A stretch of 64,000 nt of DNA, from the NCBI RefSeq assembly GCF_002112505.1, contig NZ_NEHW01000007.1, forward strand, positions 186,001 through 250,000, in the 5' to 3' direction. Both the position numbers and the translations under genes were made by a program. This stretch comes from Pseudomonas sp. R28(2017). Lineage in GTDB: Bacteria; Pseudomonadota; Gammaproteobacteria; Pseudomonadales; Pseudomonadaceae. The notes under the pieces were generated by a model. It was not told the DNA's origin. It worked only from the letters and a program-made list of their open reading frames with translations, and searched no databases. Of this stretch, positions 19,390-28,671 are shown piece after piece. How positions within the stretch are numbered: position 1 is the stretch's first letter; each line of letters begins with the position of its first letter.

Positions 19390-20136
19390 ATGTGCCTGAT
19401 CGTATTCGCCTGGCGGCCCGGGCATGCCCTGCCGCTGATCGTCGCGGCCAACCGTGACGAGTTCTATGCCCGGCCGACCCAGGCCCTGGCAGCCTGGGAC
19501 GATGCGCCCGGGGTGCATGCCGGGCGTGACCTGGAGGCCGGTGGCACCTGGCTGGGCGTCGGCCCACAGGGGCGCTTTGCAGCGCTGACCAACATTCGCG
19601 ACCCAGGCCAGGTGCTGGGGCCACGCTCGCGGGGCGAGTTGGTGGCGGCGTATCTGCAGGGCGAACTGGGGGTGGAGGCCTACCTCGACCAGGTGGCCAG
19701 CCGCAGCGGGCAGTACTCGGGGTTCAACCTGCTGGTGGGTGATAGCCGTCAGCTGGGCTACCTGCACGCCCGGGACGTGGCGCCGCGTTTGCTGGAGGCC
19801 GGCGTCTACGGGCTTTCCAATGCCGGGCTGGATACGCCATGGCCGAAGCTGGTGAAAGCACGCACGGGGTTGGAGGGGCTGCTGGACACGGCCGACCCCC
19901 AGCAATTGCTGGCGTTGCTGGCGGATAACGAGACAGCGGCCGACGCTGAGCTACCAGAGACCGGCGTGGGGGTGGCGACCGAGAAGTTGCTGTCGAGCGT
20001 GTTCATTGCCAGCCAGAACTATGGTACGCGGGCGAGCACCGTGTTGATCGTGGATGATCGAGGGAGAAGGCGGCTGGTGGAGCGCAGTTTCGGGCCCTTT
20101 GGCGGGCATCTGGGGGAAGTCAGCCTGGAAGTGTGA
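19390..20136 (+). CDS. TANGO2/NRDE family protein
   Basis: The 248-residue product belongs to the TANGO2 family (NRDE domain). Its hallmark NRDEFYARP is at about residues 21-29, with MCLIVFAW at the N-terminus and GGTWLGV near residue 50. The N-terminal cysteine (MC) is reminiscent of Ntn-type hydrolases. The bacterial function is not settled; the animal homologue has been linked to haem and lipid handling. It is transcribed divergently from the TSUP gene and ends before a REP pair. I start it at 19390 because the upstream extension has no family similarity. Confidence 0.85.
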   Translation: MCLIVFAWRPGHALPLIVAANRDEFYARPTQALAAWDDAPGVHAGRDLEAGGTWLGVGPQGRFAALTNIRDPGQVLGPRSRGELVAAYLQGELGVEAYLDQVASRSGQYSGFNLLVGDSRQLGYLHARDVAPRLLEAGVYGLSNAGLDTPWPKLVKARTGLEGLLDTADPQQLLALLADNETAADAELPETGVGVATEKLLSSVFIASQNYGTRASTVLIVDDRGRRRLVERSFGPFGGHLGEVSLEV

Positions 20137-20147
20137 TGTTGTTTGCA

Positions 20148-20243
20148 CCGGCCTCTTCGCGGGCAAGCCCGCTCCCACAAGTATTACACCGGTCCTGAGG
20201 GTAGTGTGTGACCTGTGGGAGCGGGCTTGCCCGCGAAGAAGCC
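20148..20243. repeat. REP pair between the TANGO2 gene and ptsP
   Basis: A forward REP at 20148-20180 and an inverted REP at 20212-20243 separate convergent genes. Confidence 0.92.
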
Positions 20244-20251
20244 AACACTGA

Positions 20252-22531
20252 TCAAAGGGTTTTGTTCGCCCCTGGCCCGATCATCCGCGCCAGCCCGAGG
20301 TTCTTCAGGGCCAGTTGCAGTGAGCTGTGGATAACCTGCGGGTTGTCATGGCTCAAGGCTTCGACCAGCAACTCCTTGGCCTTGCTCATGTTCACCTGGC
20401 GCAGCATCCACTTCACCTTCGGCAGGTTGGTGGCGTTCATCGACAAGCTGTCGAAGCCCATGGCCATCAACAGGATTGCCGCCGCCGGGTCACCGGCCAT
20501 CTCGCCGCAGATGCTCACCGGCTTGCCTTCGCCATGGGCATCCCGCACCACGGTATTGAGCGCCTGCAGCACTGCCGGGTGCAGGTAATCGTACAGGTCG
20601 GCGACCCGCGGGTTGTTGCGGTCCACCGCCAGCAGGTACTGGGTCAGGTCATTGGAACCGACCGAGAGGAAGTCCACCTGCCGCGCCAGCTCCTTGGTCT
20701 GGTAAACCGCCGCCGGGATTTCCACCATCACGCCCACCGGCGGCATCGGTACGTCGGTGCCTTCGTCGCGCACCTCGCCCCAGGCGCGGTGGATCAGGTG
20801 CAGTGCTTCTTCCAGTTCGTGGATGCCGGAAATCATCGGCAGCAGAATGCGCAGGTTGTTCAGGCCCTCGCTGGCCTTGAGCATGGCGCGGGTCTGCACC
20901 AGGAAGATTTCCGGGTGATCGAGGGTGACGCGGATGCCGCGCCAGCCGAGGAACGGGTTTTCTTCCTTGATCGGGAAGTACGACAGCGCCTTGTCCCCCC
21001 CGATGTCCAGGGTACGCATGGTCACCGGCAGCGGGTGGAAGGCCGCCAGCTGCTCGCGGTAGATCGCCAGCTGCTCCTTCTCGCTGGGGAAGCGCTGGTT
21101 GATCATGAACGGTACTTCGGTGCGGTACAGGCCAACGCCTTCGGCGCCGCGCTGCTGGGCACGCGCCACATCGGCGAGCAGGCCGGTGTTGACCCACAGC
21201 GGCATGCGGTGGCCGTCAGGGGTGACGCACGGCAGCTCGCGCAGGGCGTCGAGGCCCTGGGCCAGCTGGCGTTCCTCTTCGACCACGTCGCTGTACTGCT
21301 TGCGCAGTACGTCACTGGGGTTGGTGAACACCTCGCCCTTGTAGCCGTCGACGATCATCTCGATGCCGTCGACCTTGGAATACGGCAGGTCGACCAGGCC
21401 CATCACCGTCGGAATACCCATGGCGCGGGCGAGGATGGCGACGTGGGAGTTGCCCGAGCCCAGTACCGAGACCAGGCCCACCAGCTTGCCTTCCGGCACC
21501 TCACCGAGCATCGCCGGGGTCAGTTCTTCACTGACCAGGATGGTGTTGTCGGCATACACTAGCGACTGCGAGCGGGCTTCCTGCAGGTAGGCCAGCAGAC
21601 GCCGGCCAAGGTCCTTCACATCCGAGGCGCGCTCGCGCAGGTAATCGTCGTCCATCAGTTCGAAGCGGTTGACGTGCTCGCCAACCACCTGGCGCAAGGC
21701 GCCCTGGGCCCATTGGCCGGTCTTGATGACTTCGATCACTTCACCGCCGAGGGCGGCGTCTTCGAGCATCATCAGGTACACGTCGAACAACGCGCGCTCT
21801 TCCGGGCGCAGCTGGGTGGCCAGTTTGGCCGACAGCTTGCGCATGTCTTCGCGCACGCCTTCGAGGGCGTTCTGGAACAGTTTCAGCTCGGCGTCGATGT
21901 CATCGACAGCCTTGTCTGGCACCACTTCCAGGTCGGCCGGCGGCAGCATGACCACGGCGCGCCCGACCGCAGCGCCCGGCGAGCCCGGCACGCCGACGAA
22001 GCGTGCTTCCTGGATACCTTTACCTTGGCGGCCCAGGCCACGGATCGAACCGGTGGCTTCGGCGTGGGCGATAACCCCGGCGAGCTGGGCGCTCATGGTG
22101 ACAAGGAAGGCTTCTTCGCCCTCATCGAACTGGCGGCGCTCCTTCTGCTGGATGACCAGTACACCAACCACGCGACGGTGGTGGATGATCGGCGCACCGA
22201 GGAAAGAGGCGAATTTCTCTTCACCGGTTTCGGCAAAGTAGCGATAACGCGGGTGATCGGCGGCGTTTTCCAGGTTCAGCGGCTCTTCCCGGGTACCGAC
22301 CAGGCCGACCAGGCCCTCGTTGGGGGCCATGCTGACCTTGCCGATGGAGCGCTTGTTCAGGCCTTCGGTAGCCATCAGCACGAAGCGGTTGGTTTCCGGG
22401 TCGAGCAGGTACACCGAGCAGACCTGGCTGCCCATGGCCTCCTTGACGCGCAAGACAATGATCCCCAACGCCGTCTTGAGATCTTTGGCGGAGTTCACTT
22501 CCTGGACGATCTTGCGCAGCGTATTGAGCAT
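20252..22531 (-). CDS. ptsP: Phosphoenolpyruvate-protein phosphotransferase PtsP (EI-Ntr)
   Basis: PtsP is the enzyme I of the nitrogen-related PTS; it takes phosphate from PEP and passes it to NPr (PtsO) and then PtsN. An N-terminal GAF domain covers about residues 1-155 and may sense nitrogen metabolites. The EI N-terminal domain carries the phosphorylated His near 363 in SGNSHVAILARAMGIPT. The C-terminal PEP-binding barrel includes GIRVTLDHPE and the CGEMAGD motif with its active-site cysteine. The 759-residue length fits. It lies 22 bases downstream of rppH, a pairing common in gamma-proteobacteria. Confidence 0.95.
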   Translation of the reverse strand: MLNTLRKIVQEVNSAKDLKTALGIIVLRVKEAMGSQVCSVYLLDPETNRFVLMATEGLNKRSIGKVSMAPNEGLVGLVGTREEPLNLENAADHPRYRYFAETGEEKFASFLGAPIIHHRRVVGVLVIQQKERRQFDEGEEAFLVTMSAQLAGVIAHAEATGSIRGLGRQGKGIQEARFVGVPGSPGAAVGRAVVMLPPADLEVVPDKAVDDIDAELKLFQNALEGVREDMRKLSAKLATQLRPEERALFDVYLMMLEDAALGGEVIEVIKTGQWAQGALRQVVGEHVNRFELMDDDYLRERASDVKDLGRRLLAYLQEARSQSLVYADNTILVSEELTPAMLGEVPEGKLVGLVSVLGSGNSHVAILARAMGIPTVMGLVDLPYSKVDGIEMIVDGYKGEVFTNPSDVLRKQYSDVVEEERQLAQGLDALRELPCVTPDGHRMPLWVNTGLLADVARAQQRGAEGVGLYRTEVPFMINQRFPSEKEQLAIYREQLAAFHPLPVTMRTLDIGGDKALSYFPIKEENPFLGWRGIRVTLDHPEIFLVQTRAMLKASEGLNNLRILLPMISGIHELEEALHLIHRAWGEVRDEGTDVPMPPVGVMVEIPAAVYQTKELARQVDFLSVGSNDLTQYLLAVDRNNPRVADLYDYLHPAVLQALNTVVRDAHGEGKPVSICGEMAGDPAAAILLMAMGFDSLSMNATNLPKVKWMLRQVNMSKAKELLVEALSHDNPQVIHSSLQLALKNLGLARMIGPGANKTL

Positions 22532-22553
22532 GGCTCGGGGTCGAACTCCGTCG

Positions 22554-23033
22554 TCAGTCGCGCGTCAGCAGACGCGGTGCAAGCTCTTTCAGGGCGCGGC
22601 GGTAGACTTCACGCTTGAATGTCACCACCTGGCCCAGCGGGTACCAATAGCTGACCCAGCGCCAACCGTCGAATTCCGGTTTGCCGGTCAGGTCCATCCG
22701 CACCCGTTGTTCGTTGCTCACCAGGCGCAGTAAAAACCACTTTTGCTTCTGGCCGATGCACAGCGGTTGGCTGTGGGTGCGGACCAGCCGCTGGGGTAAA
22801 CGATAACGCAACCAGCCGCGGGTGCAGGCAAGAATTTCCACATCGTCGCGTTCAAGGCCAACTTCTTCGTTCAGCTCGCGGTACAGGGCATCTTCTGGCG
22901 TCTCGTCAGGGTTGATGCCACCCTGCGGGAATTGCCAGGCATCCTGGTTGATCCGTCGAGCCCATAGCACCTGCCCGGCATCATTCGTCAGAATGATCCC
23001 AACATTGGGGCGAAAACCATCCGGGTCGATCAC
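22554..23033 (-). CDS. rppH: RNA pyrophosphohydrolase RppH
   Basis: RppH removes pyrophosphate from the 5' end of triphosphorylated mRNA and so opens it to RNase E decay. The 159-residue protein contains the Nudix box [20 protein letters not shown] followed by VG. I assign a GTG start at 23033, giving an N-terminus (M)[11 protein letters not shown] identical in form to other RppH proteins. GAGGT lies seven bases before it. The frame continues upstream to 23105, but that part has no family match. It forms an operon with ptsP. Confidence 0.94.
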   Translation of the reverse strand: MIDPDGFRPNVGIILTNDAGQVLWARRINQDAWQFPQGGINPDETPEDALYRELNEEVGLERDDVEILACTRGWLRYRLPQRLVRTHSQPLCIGQKQKWFLLRLVSNEQRVRMDLTGKPEFDGWRWVSYWYPLGQVVTFKREVYRRALKELAPRLLTRD

Positions 23034-23174
23034 GGCAGCAACCTCGCAAACGCATGTCACCGCATTGTTCCACAAAGCCTGCGAGCGCAGCAACGCGCCC
23101 GCCAAGCTTATGTGCAGCGCGGTGAAAACTCCGTATTCTGCGGGCCTACCCTGTGGCTGACACGAGTGACCGCG

Positions 23175-23831
23175 ATGCGCCTGGCTTTATTCGACCTGGA
23201 CAATACCCTCCTCGGTGGTGACAGTGACCACGCCTGGGGTGACTACCTGTGCGAGCGGGGCATTCTCGACCCGGTCGCGTACAAGAAACGCAACGACGCC
23301 TTCTACCAGGACTACCTGAACGGCACCCTCGACCTGCAGGCCTACCTGGCCTTCTCCATGGAAATCCTGGCCGCCACCGAGCCGGCCCAGCTCGACGAAT
23401 GGCACCGCGACTTCATGCGCGACTGCATCGAGCCGATCATCCTGCCCAAGGCCTTGGCATTACTGCAGCAGCACCGCGAAGCCGGCGACCAGCTGGTGAT
23501 CATCACCGCCACCAACCGCTTCGTCACCGCGCCCATCGCCCGGCGCCTGGGTGTGCGCGTGCTGCTGGCAACCGAATGCGAGACGCACGACGGCCGCTTT
23601 ACCGGGCGTAGTACCGATATAGCGTGTTTCCGTGAAGGCAAGGTGACGCGGCTGGAGCGCTGGATGCTGGAGAACGGCTTTGATCTTGAGGACAGCTATT
23701 TCTATAGTGACTCGATGAATGACCTGCCGTTGCTGGAGCGGGTGACCCATGCGGTGGCAGTGGACCCGGACCCGAACTTGCGGGCCGAGGCCCAGAAGCG
23801 TGGTTGGCCGGTGATTTCGTTGAGGGATTGA
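23175..23831 (+). CDS. HAD-IB family phosphatase (SerB-like)
   Basis: The product is 218 residues long and belongs to the HAD-IB subgroup. Motif I is DLDNTLL at residue 8, motif II is the threonine in IITATNRF, and motif IV is [11 protein letters not shown], the same layout as phosphoserine phosphatase. An all-helical cap lies between motifs I and II. The substrate is not determined by the sequence; relatives act on phosphoserine or histidinol phosphate. The start at 23175 (MRLALFDL) places motif I in its usual position; the upstream extension overlaps the rppH promoter region. It is divergent from rppH. Confidence 0.87.
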   Translation: MRLALFDLDNTLLGGDSDHAWGDYLCERGILDPVAYKKRNDAFYQDYLNGTLDLQAYLAFSMEILAATEPAQLDEWHRDFMRDCIEPIILPKALALLQQHREAGDQLVIITATNRFVTAPIARRLGVRVLLATECETHDGRFTGRSTDIACFREGKVTRLERWMLENGFDLEDSYFYSDSMNDLPLLERVTHAVAVDPDPNLRAEAQKRGWPVISLRD

Positions 23832-23846
23832 GGTTTTCCTGTTTCG

Positions 23847-23926
23847 GCCACTTCGCGGGCACGCCCGCTCCCACATGGTCGGTGTATGCAGGACCCTGTG
23901 GGAGCGGGCATGCCCGCGAAGTGGCC
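23847..23926. repeat. REP pair after the HAD gene
   Basis: A forward REP at 23847-23878 (core GCGGGCACGCCCGC) and an inverted REP at 23894-23926 (core GCGGGCATGCCCGC). The loop between them is only 15 bases. The flanking GGCCACTTCGCG is matched by CGCGAAGTGGCC, so the pair has kept symmetry outside the core. Confidence 0.92.
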
Positions 23927-23947
23927 AGTACCGGCAGTACAAGACTG

Positions 23948-24373
23948 TCAGACCGGCTTGGCACCCATCAGCCCGGCGATGGACAGGAAGCACACCCCGC
24001 TGAACACTGCCAGGGCCAGGGTAAACCGCAACCCGACCGCTTCGGCCTTGCGCAGCCGGTTCAGCCGCACCAGCAGCCACCACCCGGCAAACGCACCCAG
24101 CGTATAGATGACACTGGAAGCCAGCACCCAGGTCTGCCCCAGCGGCCAGCCAACCAAGTGCACCAGCCGCCAGCCAGTGAACGGCATGCTCACCAGGCAC
24201 ACCCCCATCACCAGCCAAACAAACACCAGTGGCCGGCGCAGCAGCTTGGCGTAGGCTTCGGCATCGCCCTGGCGGCGGGCCCGCACGGTCCAGGCCGTCA
24301 AGCCCAGGGCGCCCAGCAGCAACAGCGCGGTGGCGATGATGTGCAGGGTCTTGAGGGTGGTCAGGTGTTCCAT
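23948..24373 (-). CDS. DUF2269 integral membrane protein
   Basis: This 141-residue protein has four hydrophobic segments (TLHIIATALLLLGALGLTAW, FVWLVMGVCLVSM, VLASSVIYTLGAFAGWWLL, TLALAVFSGVCFLSIAGLMG). It belongs to the small DUF2269 membrane family, whose function is unknown. The N-terminal HII motif in the first helix is conserved in the family and suggests possible metal or haem coordination, which is speculation. It stands alone between two REP pairs, so it is probably transcribed by itself. Confidence 0.82.
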   Translation of the reverse strand: MEHLTTLKTLHIIATALLLLGALGLTAWTVRARRQGDAEAYAKLLRRPLVFVWLVMGVCLVSMPFTGWRLVHLVGWPLGQTWVLASSVIYTLGAFAGWWLLVRLNRLRKAEAVGLRFTLALAVFSGVCFLSIAGLMGAKPV

Positions 24374-24410
24374 TTCCCAGTAGTCCTTCAGCAGGCCATT
24401 TTTCCGTTAG

Positions 24411-24502
24411 CTTCTTCGCGGGCAAGCCCGCTCCCACAGGTACTGCGCAGGCTCTGAATCGCTCGGAGATCCTGTGGGAGCGGGCTTGCCCGCGAAAAGG
24501 CC
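24411..24502. repeat. REP pair between the DUF2269 gene and ilvA
   Basis: A forward REP at 24411-24441 and an inverted REP at 24470-24502. They occupy the short gap downstream of ilvA and upstream of the DUF2269 gene, so REPs here lie inside a co-directional interval. Confidence 0.92.
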
Positions 24503-24522
24503 ATCAGCCCTAGCTTAGCTTC

Positions 24523-26037
24523 TCAACCCAGGAACAGCTTGTACGCCGGGTTATCGGTCTCGTCCCAGTACGGGTAACCGATCTTGGCCAGCGCCGCCGG
24601 CACCAGGTGGCGCTCGTCTTCCGGCACCTGCAGGCCAGCCACCACACGCCCGTCAGCCGCGCCGTGGTTACGGTAGTGGAACATCGAGATGTTCCAGCGC
24701 CCGCCCAGCTTGGTGAGGAAGTTGAACAACGCACCCGGCCGCTCGGGGAACTCGAAGCGCAGCACGATCTCGTCGCTGGCACCCGCCGAATGGCCACCGA
24801 CCATATGGCGGATGTGCAGCTTGGCCAGTTCGTTGTCGGTCAGGTCGGTCACCGGGAAGCCCTGGTCGATCAGGTGCTGCACCAGCGCCGCCCGCGGGTC
24901 GTTTTCCGGGTGGGTCTGCACGCCGACGAAGATGTGCGCCTCATCGGACGTGTGCTTGCGGTAGTTGAACTCGGTGATCTGGCGCTTGCCGATCGCCTCG
25001 CAGAAGGCCTTGAAGCTCCCCGGGCGCTCGGGGATGGTCACGGCGATGATGGCTTCGCGCTTCTCGCCCAGTTCGGCGCGCTCGGCGACATGGCGCAGGC
25101 GGTCGAAGTTGACGTTGGCGCCCGAGTCGATGGCGACCAGGGTTTGCCCGGTCACGCCCTTGAGCTCGACGTACTTCTTGATGCCCGCAACACCCAATGC
25201 GCCAGCAGGTTCGGTGATCGAGCGGGTATCGTCGTAGATATCCTTGATCGCCGCACAGATCTCGTCGGTACTCACCGTCACCACCTCGTCCACATGGTGG
25301 CGGCAGATGTCGAAGGTGTGCTGGCCGATCTGCGCCACCGCCACGCCGTCGGCGAACAGCCCGACCTGCGGCAGCACCACGCGCTCGCCAGCAGCCATCG
25401 CAGCCTGCAGGCAGTTGGAGTCGTCCGGTTCGACACCGATCACCTTGATTTCCGGGCGCAGGTATTTCACATAGGCCGCGATGCCGGCAATCAGGCCGCC
25501 ACCGCCTACCGGAACGAAAATCGCGTCCAGCTGGCCCGGGTGCTGGCGGAGGATTTCCATCGCCACGGTGCCCTGGCCGGCGATGGTGTGCGGGTCGTCG
25601 TAGGGGTGGATATAGACGAAGCCTTTTTCGTCGACCAGTTTCAGCGAGTAGGCCAGTGCTTCCGGGAACGAATCACCATGCAGCACCACCTTGCCGCCGC
25701 GCGAGCGCACGCCTTCGACCTTGATCTCCGGGGTGGTCTTGGGCATCACGATGGTGGCCTTGATGCCCAGCTCGCGGGCCGCCAGCGCCACGCCCTGGGC
25801 ATGGTTGCCGGCCGAGGCGGTGACCACGCCACGGGCCAGCTCTTCCTGGGTCAGCTGCGCCAGCTTGTTGTACGCCCCACGGATCTTGAACGAGAACACC
25901 GGCTGCAGGTCTTCGCGCTTGAGCAGGATCTGGTTGCCCAGGCGCTTGCTCAGCTGCCCGGCGCTCTGCAACGGGGTTTCGACAGCGACGTCGTAGACGC
26001 GCGAGGTGAGGATCTTCTTGACGTACTGTTCGAGCAT
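24523..26037 (-). CDS. ilvA: Threonine ammonia-lyase, biosynthetic
   Basis: IlvA deaminates threonine to 2-oxobutanoate, committing carbon to isoleucine. The PLP lysine is K51 in SFKIRGAYNKL. The phosphate-binding glycine loop is VGGGGLIAGIA. The C-terminal ~180 residues carry two ACT-like regulatory domains (VTIPERPGSFKAF and FEFPERPGALFNFL), the site of isoleucine feedback inhibition in the family. The length of 504 residues fits the full biosynthetic enzyme rather than the short catabolic one. It is divergent from rpiA across a 133-base gap. TTATACTAGG at 26122-26131 in that gap is a plausible -10 element for rpiA. Confidence 0.95.
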   Translation of the reverse strand: MLEQYVKKILTSRVYDVAVETPLQSAGQLSKRLGNQILLKREDLQPVFSFKIRGAYNKLAQLTQEELARGVVTASAGNHAQGVALAARELGIKATIVMPKTTPEIKVEGVRSRGGKVVLHGDSFPEALAYSLKLVDEKGFVYIHPYDDPHTIAGQGTVAMEILRQHPGQLDAIFVPVGGGGLIAGIAAYVKYLRPEIKVIGVEPDDSNCLQAAMAAGERVVLPQVGLFADGVAVAQIGQHTFDICRHHVDEVVTVSTDEICAAIKDIYDDTRSITEPAGALGVAGIKKYVELKGVTGQTLVAIDSGANVNFDRLRHVAERAELGEKREAIIAVTIPERPGSFKAFCEAIGKRQITEFNYRKHTSDEAHIFVGVQTHPENDPRAALVQHLIDQGFPVTDLTDNELAKLHIRHMVGGHSAGASDEIVLRFEFPERPGALFNFLTKLGGRWNISMFHYRNHGAADGRVVAGLQVPEDERHLVPAALAKIGYPYWDETDNPAYKLFLG

Positions 26038-26170
26038 CGGAAAGCATCACTGGCCGCGGGACAAGGGCTGCGAGTCTACCCCAGCGCTACGTCGGGCGAC
26101 CACAGCAAAGCCGCCCGAGCCGTTATACTAGGCTCCTTTCATTACCGCCCTGCCCCTTTCCGGAGCCCGC

Positions 26171-26845
26171 ATGACCCAGGACCAACTCAAACAGGCCGTC
26201 GCCCAGGCCGCTGTCGACTTCATTCTGCCGAAGCTGGATGAAAAGAGCGTCGTCGGCGTCGGCACCGGTTCGACCGCCAACTTCTTCATTGACGCCCTGG
26301 CCCAGCACAAGACCGCCTTCGATGGCGCAGTCGCCAGCTCCGAAGCCACTGCCCAGCGTCTGAAGGGCCACGGCATCCCGGTCTACGAGCTGAACAGCGT
26401 CAGCGAGCTGGAGTTCTATGTCGACGGCGCCGACGAAAGCGACGCGCACCTGAACCTGATCAAGGGCGGCGGCGCGGCCCTGACCCGCGAGAAGATCGTC
26501 GCGGCCGTGGCCAAGACCTTCATCTGCATCGCCGACGGCAGCAAGCTGGTGCCCGTGCTGGGCGCCTTCCCGCTGCCGGTCGAGGTCATTCCGATGGCCC
26601 GCAGCCACGTGGCACGTCAGCTGGTCAAGCTGGGCGGCGACCCGGTGTACCGTGAGGGCGTGGTGACCGACAACGGCAACGTGATCCTCGATGTGCACAA
26701 CCTGCAGATCACCAACCCGGTGGAGCTCGAAGCACAGATCAACGCCATCGTCGGCGTGGTGACCAACGGCCTGTTCGCAGCGCGCCCTGCCGACCTGCTG
26801 TTGCTGGGTACCGCCGAAGGCGTGAAGGCCCTCAAGGCCGAGTAA
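26171..26845 (+). CDS. rpiA: Ribose-5-phosphate isomerase A
   Basis: RpiA interconverts ribose 5-phosphate and ribulose 5-phosphate in the pentose phosphate pathway. The 224-residue protein shows [13 protein letters not shown] near residue 30, [20 protein letters not shown] (catalytic acid region) and the catalytic lysine region around [11 protein letters not shown]. Length and all motifs are standard. CCGGAG precedes the ATG. It is divergent from ilvA and convergent with the SdiA-regulated-type gene, 30 bases away, with no obvious terminator between them. Confidence 0.96.
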   Translation: MTQDQLKQAVAQAAVDFILPKLDEKSVVGVGTGSTANFFIDALAQHKTAFDGAVASSEATAQRLKGHGIPVYELNSVSELEFYVDGADESDAHLNLIKGGGAALTREKIVAAVAKTFICIADGSKLVPVLGAFPLPVEVIPMARSHVARQLVKLGGDPVYREGVVTDNGNVILDVHNLQITNPVELEAQINAIVGVVTNGLFAARPADLLLLGTAEGVKALKAE

Positions 26846-26875
26846 CGGCATTCGCGAGCGAGCCGAACCCTCCGG

Positions 26876-27799
26876 TCAGTCGTTCTTCTTGAAGCGATAG
26901 AACAGGTTCGGCTCGCTGACCATGTACAGGTTGCCTTGATCGTCCATGGCAACGCCTTCGGCACGCGGGATGGTGTGCTGCAGACCGTTGAAGCCACCCA
27001 GCAAGGTCATGAAGCTGACCTGCTGGCCTTGCTCGTCAAGCTCCAGCAGCATGTTGGAATCGGCCGACAGTGCCAGCAGATGCCCTGTGCGCGGGTCGAC
27101 CCCCAGCGCCGACAGGTTGCGCAGGTCGAGTTCGTCGCTGGCCAGTGCCTGCTTGTCACCCTTGAGCGGGCTGCGCCCGTCGCTGCTCCAGCTGTACAGC
27201 TTCGGTGGCCGCTCCTCGCCGATCACCAGTCGCTGGCGCATCGGGTCCCAGGCCACGCCCTCGAAACCCTTGTTGCGCTTCACCGATTCGCCCAGGTCAT
27301 AACTCTGGAAATCCGCGTGGTTCAGCGAGGTGGTTTGCGCATCCACCTTGACCACGGTCAGGTCGTGCAGGCGCTCATCGGTGATCGCCACATTGCCATC
27401 TTCCATCACGGCGACGCCTTCCGGGTTGCTCCAGCCTACCAACGGAATCTTGCGCAGCACGTCGCCGTCGAGGCTGAGCTCGACCAGGAACGGGTTTTTG
27501 CCCATCACCGCGAACAATGTGCGGGTACGCGGGTTGAAAGCGATGTCCGAGGCTTCGTCATCCTCCATGCCCGGCAACACCTTGGCATCGATGTCGGCCT
27601 GATAGTCCGGCAGCCACACGCTCTCGCTGCGCTCGGCGCTGGTTTCGAAGCCTTCCTTGACCCACAGCACGCCGCGGTCATCCCAATGCATGGCCACCGC
27701 CACGCCGTAACCGATCACCGCTGCAACGGCCAGGCCGAAGGGCCAGCGCAGGTAGAAGCGGCGCTTGGAGGATGCGGGGGCGCTGGTGGATGCTGGCAT
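26876..27799 (-). CDS. SdiA-regulated family, membrane-anchored beta-propeller-like protein
   Basis: This 307-residue protein has a short cytoplasmic N-terminus (SKRR), one membrane anchor (WPFGLAVAAVIGYGVAVAM, about residues 19-37) and a large periplasmic part. The repeats, for example SDIAFNPRTRTLFAVMGKNP, WSNPEGVAVMEDGNVAITDE and AEGVAMDDQGNLYMVSEPNL, are beta-propeller blades. It belongs to the SdiA-regulated (PF06977-type) family, whose role is unknown despite the name. AGGA precedes the ATG at 27799. It appears monocistronic. Confidence 0.82.
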   Translation of the reverse strand: MPASTSAPASSKRRFYLRWPFGLAVAAVIGYGVAVAMHWDDRGVLWVKEGFETSAERSESVWLPDYQADIDAKVLPGMEDDEASDIAFNPRTRTLFAVMGKNPFLVELSLDGDVLRKIPLVGWSNPEGVAVMEDGNVAITDERLHDLTVVKVDAQTTSLNHADFQSYDLGESVKRNKGFEGVAWDPMRQRLVIGEERPPKLYSWSSDGRSPLKGDKQALASDELDLRNLSALGVDPRTGHLLALSADSNMLLELDEQGQQVSFMTLLGGFNGLQHTIPRAEGVAMDDQGNLYMVSEPNLFYRFKKND

Positions 27800-27875
27800 G
27801 CAAAAGTCCTGGGGAAATGGGCGAAGATTCGCGCATTATCCGGATGAAGTGTGAAAAATCGGTAAACCGCACGGG

Positions 27876-27966
27876 CATCTTCGCGGGCACGCCCGCTCCC
27901 ACAGGGATCGCACTTTAACTGAGGCTTGTGCATCACTTGAGGGAGCGGGCTTGTCCGCGAAGAAAG
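27876..27966. repeat. REP pair, second copy degenerate
   Basis: A forward REP occupies 27876-27906. The inverted copy at 27937-27966 has diverged (GAGGGAGCGGGCTTGTCCGC), losing the usual CTGTGGG start. Confidence 0.85.
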
Positions 27967-27981
27967 CGCCGCGGTATCGGC

Positions 27982-28647
27982 TCAGAGCACCCGGCTCTCG
28001 AAGCGGCAGACGCCCGGCAGCTCCAGCACCAGTTCGTCACCGACAGTGAACGGCCCGACACCGGCCGGGGTGCCGGTCAGGATCACATCCCCCGCCTGCA
28101 GCGAGAAATGCGCCGCCATGTACTGGATGATCGGCACGATCGGGTTGAGCATCATCGCGCTGTTGCCGTCCTGGCGCACTTCACCATTGATGGTCAGGCG
28201 CACCGGAATATCGGTCACATCTTCAAAGGACGCTGCGGAAACGAACGGTGGCAGCACGCAAGCACCGTCAAAGCTCTTGCACAGTTCCCACGGCAGGCCC
28301 TTTTCCTTGAGCTTGGCCTGCACGTCGCGCAGGGTCAGGTCCAGGGCCGGGGCGTAACCGGAGATGGCATCCAGCACTTCTTCCTCGGAGGCACTGGACG
28401 ACAGCGGCTTGCCCAGCAGCACGGCAATTTCGGCCTCGTAATGTACCGAGCCACGGTCGGTCGGGATCTTGAACCCACCTTCCAGCGGCACCACGCAACT
28501 GCCCGGCTTTATGAACAGCAGCGGCTCGGAAGGAATGGGGTTGTCCAGTTCCTTGGCATGTTCGGCATAGTTGCGGCCGATGCACACCACCTTGCCCAGC
28601 GGGAAATGGATGCGCGTGCCGTCTACGTACTGGTGCTGGTAACTCAT
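27982..28647 (-). CDS. Fumarylacetoacetate hydrolase family protein
   Basis: This 221-residue FAH-family enzyme probably hydrolyses or decarboxylates an acylpyruvate or a related 2-oxo acid. Metal-binding acids typical of the fold are in VHYEAEIAVLLGK and in the aspartate of GYAPALDLTLRD. VCIGRNYAEHAKEL and the glycine-rich ILTGTPAGVGPFTVGD are family hallmarks. AAAGGAG lies five bases before the ATG. It follows the D-2-hydroxyglutarate dehydrogenase-like gene by 24 bases and is probably co-transcribed with it. That suggests it handles a 2-oxo dicarboxylate by-product, an inference. Annotated alternatives are YcgM-like acylpyruvase and oxaloacetate decarboxylase. Confidence 0.87.
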   Translation of the reverse strand: MSYQHQYVDGTRIHFPLGKVVCIGRNYAEHAKELDNPIPSEPLLFIKPGSCVVPLEGGFKIPTDRGSVHYEAEIAVLLGKPLSSSASEEEVLDAISGYAPALDLTLRDVQAKLKEKGLPWELCKSFDGACVLPPFVSAASFEDVTDIPVRLTINGEVRQDGNSAMMLNPIVPIIQYMAAHFSLQAGDVILTGTPAGVGPFTVGDELVLELPGVCRFESRVL

Positions 28648-28671
28648 GGCCGACTCCTTTGATTACTGCTT

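Noticed and set aside
26846..26875. Possible terminator between rpiA and the SdiA-regulated-type gene
   Set aside because: The 30-base gap holds no convincing stem or T-run.
27982..28647. Reading the FAH-family gene as a 2-hydroxyhepta-2,4-diene-1,7-dioate isomerase (HpaG)
   Set aside because: No aromatic catabolism genes are nearby. The family alone does not settle the substrate, so I left it as FAH family.
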